Origin: an uncultured Saccharofermentans sp. | Lineage (GTDB): Bacteria > Bacillota > Clostridia > Saccharofermentanales > Saccharofermentanaceae | NCBI GenBank assembly: GCA_905234715.1 | Contig: CAJOJI010000011.1 | Location: 1-36,121, forward strand | DNA length: 36,121 nucleotides | Reading direction: 5' to 3' | Shown here: positions 32,381-36,121 of the stretch, piece after piece | Numbering within the stretch: the stretch's first letter is position 1 | How the letters are laid out: the number at the start of each line of letters is the position of its first letter | Translations under genes and position numbers: made by a program | Notes under the pieces: model-generated | Databases searched by the model: none | The model's input: the letters and a program-made list of their open reading frames with translations, nothing else | Told to the model about the DNA's origin: nothing

Positions 32381-33689
32381 CTTCTACACCCTTCTTTCCT
32401 GATTTAGCGGGCTTTTCGGATTCGTCCTCATCAGAATCTTCAGATGAGTTGTCGTCCTTCTTGTCCTTGCCCTTCTTCTCATCCTTGTCGCTCATGAGCC
32501 TGCCCAAAACGTCGGAGAAATATGTTCCGGCCTTCTTGTCGATCTCGAAAACCTTGAGCGCCTGGATGATGATGATCGCAAGAACAGGTCCCAAAAGGAA
32601 TCCCGGAGCGCCCCAGATATAAACACCTGCAGCCATTGAGAGCAGTGTGATGAGCGGATGGAGATGCATCGATTTGCCGAGGATCGGCGGCTCGATGAAG
32701 CGGCGGACAATGGTCATGATGACGTAGCCGATAACGATAACGATAGCTGCGGCATACTCGCCGTGAACGATAAGGTAAATGAACATCGGCAGCATCGTGA
32801 CACTGATGCCGAGTACCGGCAGGAAGTCGATCAGTGCCGTAACGATTGCGAGCACTATCGCATATTCACGAAGGCCAGCTGCGAGGAATACCACAAATGA
32901 CTCGGCAGCCGTGATGATGAACAAAGCAAAGTAACCGCCCAAAACTCTGAAGACCAGTAAAGCGAGCTGGTTCAAAAGAGTCATTACCCTGTTCCTGAAT
33001 TTTCTGTTCGGCGTGTTCTTAACAAAGAACTTCATTACCGCAGGGCCGTCGTTGATGAAATAGAAGCCGCTCAATATGATGCTGATAACAAAGAATATTG
33101 CATAAGGCAGGTTTCCTACCATCTTCCATACGGCAGACAATGTCGAGCTTACGACCTGAGGAATGCTCTTTACGACCGTCTGGCCCATATTAGCAACGTT
33201 TTCCTTGAGGGAGTCGATCATGTCGGGCGTAAGGAATCCGCCGTTTTCCACGCTGTATCTTTCAAGGAGCTGTGTGTTGATGAGCTCAGCGGGCTTAAAC
33301 GTCTTGGCAGCTTCGGCAATCGCAACCAAAAGGCTGTTTGCCTGATAGACAAGGCCGATGCATATAAGGATTATGAAGATAACCACGAAGATGTTGAGGA
33401 TTACGTATGTAACAAGCGCAACCTTGGTGTGCGTGGATTTCTTTCTTCCGGCCTTGATCTTCGAAGGATCCTTGTCAAAGAGCTTCGAGATAGGCTTCGC
33501 GATCAAGACTGATGTCTTTGCAAGCAAAAAGCCTATAAGGAAAGGCACCAGGATTACTGCAACTATCTTTCCCGCATAACAGAAGGCGACAATAATTGCC
33601 ACCGTAAGTATGAACTTTAACATCGACATGACCGACGCACGGTCACGCTGATATCTTTCTATGTCTGTAAGGCTCTTTTTCTTTTCCAT
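32367..33689 (-). CDS. AI-2E family transporter (440 aa)
   Basis: An eight-helix permease of the AI-2 exporter-like (PerM/YdiK/YhhQ-type UPF0118) family: an N-terminal helix pair (ILTVAIIVAFCYAG, VILVPFLIGFLLAK), a long cytosol-facing or amphipathic middle, and a conserved C-terminal ALIDFLPVLG then EPPILGKSMHLHPLITLLSM and GAPGFLLGPVLAI. The last ~45 residues are a Lys/Asp/Glu/Ser tail. Members act in export of autoinducer-2 or in Na+/H+-linked transport; the specific role is open. GAAGGGG stands before the ATG. It overlaps the next gene by 14 bases. Confidence 0.88.
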   Translation of the reverse strand: MEKKKSLTDIERYQRDRASVMSMLKFILTVAIIVAFCYAGKIVAVILVPFLIGFLLAKTSVLIAKPISKLFDKDPSKIKAGRKKSTHTKVALVTYVILNIFVVIFIILICIGLVYQANSLLVAIAEAAKTFKPAELINTQLLERYSVENGGFLTPDMIDSLKENVANMGQTVVKSIPQVVSSTLSAVWKMVGNLPYAIFFVISIILSGFYFINDGPAVMKFFVKNTPNRKFRNRVMTLLNQLALLVFRVLGGYFALFIITAAESFVVFLAAGLREYAIVLAIVTALIDFLPVLGISVTMLPMFIYLIVHGEYAAAIVIVIGYVIMTIVRRFIEPPILGKSMHLHPLITLLSMAAGVYIWGAPGFLLGPVLAIIIIQALKVFEIDKKAGTYFSDVLGRLMSDKDEKKGKDKKDDNSSEDSDEDESEKPAKSGKKGVEDEQQ

Positions 33690-33725
33690 TATCTATTTCC
33701 CCTTCTCTGCCAATAAGGCAGGAGA

Positions 33726-33890
33726 TCAGATTCTGATTCCCTTGAGCAGTAACATCCATAAGACTACCAGGATCATAAAGCCCAAAACAAAAGTCAGGTT
33801 GATTCCTTTTAAAAGGCTTCCGGCCTTTCCGCCGTCCTTTACTTCAGGCTGTCTGTTGTCGCCGTAGATGTCCGCAGTGTATGCGAAATG
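33726..33890 (-). pseudogene. C-terminal fragment of an unrelated membrane protein at a chimeric junction
   Basis: The last ~55 residues of the ispE frame (from about FAYTADIYGDNRQPEVKDGG to the end LLLKGIRI) contain one hydrophobic helix near the end and do not fit any IspE. They directly precede the AI-2E gene and share its strand and clostridial character, so they probably are the end of the gene that belongs upstream in the clostridial operon. The exact boundary is about 33,880-33,905. Confidence 0.6.
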
Positions 33891-34679
33891 GAATTCTCCC
33901 AATGTCTTTCTGAAGAAAGCAAACACGGCACTGCCGCTACCACTCATCGCAGCATAGACGGCCCCCATGTCGTAGAGCCGCTCTTTCACTGCAGCAATCT
34001 CTGGGTGGAGGGCAAAGACACTCTGTTCAAAGTCGTTAACCAGTTCGTCGCGCCATGTCTCTATTGGCTGCTTCACAATGGTGAGGCAGTTTTTTTGTGG
34101 CTTGTGTGGCTTGATAAGAGCGAAGGCCTCCCGTGTGGGCACGGGTATGTCGGGCTTGACGATAGCTAACTTATAGTCTCCCATGTTCAGCTCTATGGGT
34201 GTCAGCTGCTCACCTATGCCCTCGGCATAAGCTGGACCGTCCATAATGAAGAACGGACAGTCGGCGCCCAGCCTTACCGCATAGCCCATCATCTGCTCGC
34301 GGCTCAGTCCTAAACCGAACATGTCGTTGAGCAACCGTAGCATATATGCACCATCGCTGGAGCCGCCACCCATGCCTGCCTGTGTGGGGATAGCCTTGAA
34401 AAGATGGGCGTGAACACGGCCCATCTGTGGAAAGTCTTTGGCCAGCAGATTGTACGCCCGTGCAACAAGGTTATTGTCAGTGTCACCCTCTATGCCGATG
34501 TTGAGCACAGAAAGGCTGAAATGCCCACTGGCGGGAAACTCCCTGTCCATGGGTAGCACTTCCAACGCATCGCACAACTGCACTGGATAAAACACTGTCT
34601 CCAGGTTATGGTAGCCGTCTGCGCGCCGTTCTACGACGTTCAGTCCCAGGTTTATCTTTGCTTGCGGAAAAACTATCAT
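33726..34679 (-). CDS. ispE: 4-diphosphocytidyl-2-C-methyl-D-erythritol kinase, C-terminus replaced
   Basis: A GHMP kinase of the MEP isoprenoid pathway, phosphorylating CDP-methylerythritol at the 2-hydroxyl. Visible are the N-terminal KINLGLNVVERRADGYHNLE, the ATP-binding PTQAGMGGGSSDGAYML and the late motif AMSGSGSAVFAFF (to residue ~257). The family ends about 15-25 residues after this. Instead the frame runs into a ~55-residue tail with a membrane helix, foreign to the family. The fold upstream is complete, so the enzyme might still work, but the tail is best explained by a junction between two genomes. The start has no Shine-Dalgarno sequence, as in Bacteroidota and unlike the rest of the window. 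Motif wording looks Prevotella-like. Confidence 0.85.
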   Translation of the reverse strand: MIVFPQAKINLGLNVVERRADGYHNLETVFYPVQLCDALEVLPMDREFPASGHFSLSVLNIGIEGDTDNNLVARAYNLLAKDFPQMGRVHAHLFKAIPTQAGMGGGSSDGAYMLRLLNDMFGLGLSREQMMGYAVRLGADCPFFIMDGPAYAEGIGEQLTPIELNMGDYKLAIVKPDIPVPTREAFALIKPHKPQKNCLTIVKQPIETWRDELVNDFEQSVFALHPEIAAVKERLYDMGAVYAAMSGSGSAVFAFFRKTLGEFHFAYTADIYGDNRQPEVKDGGKAGSLLKGINLTFVLGFMILVVLWMLLLKGIRI

Positions 34680-34702
34680 GTCAATTCTTATTAAGTTATC
34701 TT

Positions 34703-34772
34703 TCGGAAGTGTTTCAGAAGTGTTTCGGAAGTGTTTCAGAAGTTCAGAAGTTCAGGAGTTCAGGAGTTTCAG
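34703..34772. repeat. Short direct repeats in the ispE-uxaC spacer
   Basis: GAAGTGTTTC recurs three times at 11-base intervals, followed by an 8-base unit (gttcagaa or gttcagga) repeated four times. A further run of aactcct occurs near 34838-34860. The spacer 34680-35042 (363 bases) has no gene; it also holds the uxaC terminator. Confidence 0.7.
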
Positions 34773-34924
34773 ACGATAGTCCCGTCCCTGATTATTCCGC
34801 GAAAGCAGGACAACACTGCTAACGTCTGTAATCCAGAAACTCCTAACTCCTAACTCCTATACTCCACATAACTTACGAAACTTGAGTTGTTAAGTATAGT
34901 TGCGAGAGCTTGAATGGGCAAAAG

Positions 34925-34981
34925 TAAAACAAAAAATGGAGTGAAAGAAAAGCTGATGACTTCACTCTTTTCACTCCATTT
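34925..34981 (-). terminator. Terminator of uxaC
   Basis: A perfect 13-bp stem (aaatggagtgaaa at 34934-34946, tttcactccattt at 34969-34981) with a 22-base loop. On the minus strand it runs into TTTTTTGTTTTAC, 60 bases after the uxaC stop. Confidence 0.75.
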
Positions 34982-35042
34982 ATCGAATTATCGGTATGTT
35001 ACAATCCTTTCAATCGTAAACACTCTTTTGCAATTTGCTCTA

Positions 35043-36121
35043 TCAATAGAATTTGAAGTAGCGGCGAGCATTGTTGTAGCTGATGTCTTCAACCATACGT
35101 CCGAGGGTCTCACGGTCGTCGGGCAGCAGACCTTTCTCTACATCGTTGCCAAGCAAATTACACAATATGCGGCGGAAATACTCATGACGAGGATATGACA
35201 GGAAAGAACGGCTGTCGGTGAGCATGCCGACAAAACGGCTGAGGAGTCCCAGCACCGAGAGGGCATTCATCTGACGAATCATACCGTCCATCTGGTCGTT
35301 GAACCACCATCCGCTGCCAAACTGTATCTTGCCTGGCTCACCACCCTGGAAGTTACCCAACATCGTGGCGATAACCTCGTTGGCACAGGGGTTGAGGGTG
35401 TAGATAATTGTACGTGTGAGCTTGCCCTCCATGTTGAGCTTGTTAAGGAACTTCGACATAGCCTTAGCAGTGTTGAACTCGCCGATGGAGTCGAAACCGG
35501 TATCGGGACCCAGCTGATTGTACATGGCGGTGTTGTTGTCGCGGATAGCACCGTAGTGGAACTGCTGTGTCCAACCGGCGTCAGCGTCCATCTCGGCCAT
35601 GACGGTGAGGAAGCAGTGCTTGAACTGGCGCACCTCGTAGTCACTGAGCTGCTGGCCGCGCATAGCTTTCTCGAAGACGGTCTCTATCTGTGAGTCGGTG
35701 TATGGCTCGTCGTAGAACTCCTCAATGCCATGGTCGCTGAGCTTCGAGCCTTGCTGTTCGAAGAACTCGTGGCGTTTCTTCAGGGCATCGACCATATCGG
35801 CAAACTTCACGATGTTTACACCGCTGACCTCGGCAAGTTGTTCCACATACTTAGCAAACTCGGGCTTCTCGATGTTCATAGCCTTGTCGGGACGCCAGGC
35901 GGGAATCATCAGCGGGTCTTTCTCAGTGCGAATCTTAGCATATTCGATGTGGTTATGCAGGTCGTCGACAGGGTCGTCGGTGGTGCAAACACATTCTACG
36001 TTGTAGTGGCGCATCAGGCCGCGGGCGGTGAAGTTGGGGTCGTTTTGCAGCTTGTCGTTGCACTCGTCGAATATTTCACGGGCCGTCTTGGGCGACAACA
36101 GCTTCTCAATGCCGAAGGCGG
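35043..36121 (-). CDS. uxaC: Glucuronate/uronate isomerase, C-terminal ~360 residues (partial)
   Basis: Converts D-glucuronate to D-fructuronate (and galacturonate to tagaturonate) in the uronic acid pathway. The N-terminus lies beyond the window; the frame is open to the edge (AFGIEKLLSPKTAREIF at the border), and about 110 residues are missing from the usual ~470. Clear family motifs: VCTTDDPVDDLHNHIEY, PAWRPDKAMNIEKPEF, TLNPCANEVIATMLGNFQGG, GSGWWFNDQMDGM and TDSRSFLSYPRHEYFRRILCN. The sequence is of Bacteroidota type. Followed by a strong terminator, so it ends its own transcript and is not in an operon with ispE. Confidence 0.92.
   Translation of the reverse strand, partial: AFGIEKLLSPKTAREIFDECNDKLQNDPNFTARGLMRHYNVECVCTTDDPVDDLHNHIEYAKIRTEKDPLMIPAWRPDKAMNIEKPEFAKYVEQLAEVSGVNIVKFADMVDALKKRHEFFEQQGSKLSDHGIEEFYDEPYTDSQIETVFEKAMRGQQLSDYEVRQFKHCFLTVMAEMDADAGWTQQFHYGAIRDNNTAMYNQLGPDTGFDSIGEFNTAKAMSKFLNKLNMEGKLTRTIIYTLNPCANEVIATMLGNFQGGEPGKIQFGSGWWFNDQMDGMIRQMNALSVLGLLSRFVGMLTDSRSFLSYPRHEYFRRILCNLLGNDVEKGLLPDDRETLGRMVEDISYNNARRYFKFY

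Noticed and set aside
1..36121. tRNA, rRNA or known riboswitch
   Set aside because: No cloverleaf or conserved aptamer core was recognised by eye in the gene-free stretches; a covariance-model search would be needed to exclude them.

Overview
The first ~33.9 kb reads as one stretch of chromosome from a Gram-positive clostridial bacterium (Bacillota, gut- or rumen-like). The support is consistent: nearly every gene has a strong AAGGAGG-type ribosome binding site, there are many lipobox lipoproteins and a sortase-type surface protein, and typical Firmicutes families are present (DUF4250, PadR with a HAAS/DUF4097 partner, GyrI-like AraC regulator, cytidine deaminase, a MutS-like ATPase). The last ~2.2 kb (from about 33.9 kb to the end) looks different: ispE and uxaC of Bacteroidota/Prevotella type, no Shine-Dalgarno before ispE, and short direct repeats in the spacer. 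The two parts meet inside one open frame, where the IspE C-terminus is replaced by the membrane tail of an unrelated clostridial protein. I read this as a probable assembly chimera, with real transfer as the less likely option.

Layout. 0-0.8 kb: end of an ArsB/NhaD-type permease. 0.9-4.5 kb: a small unknown protein and a 1002-residue wall-anchored surface protein. 4.7-8.2 kb: a tightly packed operon of three lipoproteins, the last one frameshifted. 8.3-9.2 kb: a DHH phosphoesterase with a broken reading frame. 9.4-11.8 kb: another lipoprotein converging on a three-helix membrane protein. 11.9-13.7 kb: DUF4250 plus gpmI (glycolysis). 13.9-15.5 kb: an Asp-rich lipoprotein and a tautomerase. 15.5-16.4 kb: AraC/GyrI-like regulator. 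16.5-20.9 kb: HD-GYP, MutS-like ATPase and TrmH-type methyltransferase, with translational coupling between the last two. 20.9-23.2 kb: rhomboid protease, membrane-anchored alpha/beta hydrolase, cytidine deaminase. 23.3-25.3 kb: PadR plus DUF4097 envelope protein behind a clear promoter and operator. 25.3-25.8 kb: an unusual repeat-rich regulatory region. 25.8-27.8 kb: GH120 beta-xylosidase. 27.9-30.2 kb: GNAT acetyltransferase, serine beta-lactamase-fold hydrolase, a small TTG-start protein and a peptide with a canonical double-glycine leader. 30.35-31.84 kb: an IS3-family insertion sequence with identifiable ends and a 3-bp target duplication. 31.9-33.7 kb: a small membrane protein and an AI-2E-family transporter.

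The gene content is mostly envelope and surface biology (lipoproteins, wall-anchored protein, rhomboid, PadR/DUF4097) mixed with housekeeping genes and one xylan-degradation enzyme. Three reading-frame breaks (near 4,985, 8,475 and 31,445) and the junction near 33.9 kb mean the assembly should be checked against reads before drawing biological conclusions from them. The points most worth a second look are the double-glycine peptide, the repeat arrays upstream of the GH120 gene, and the PadR operator cluster.
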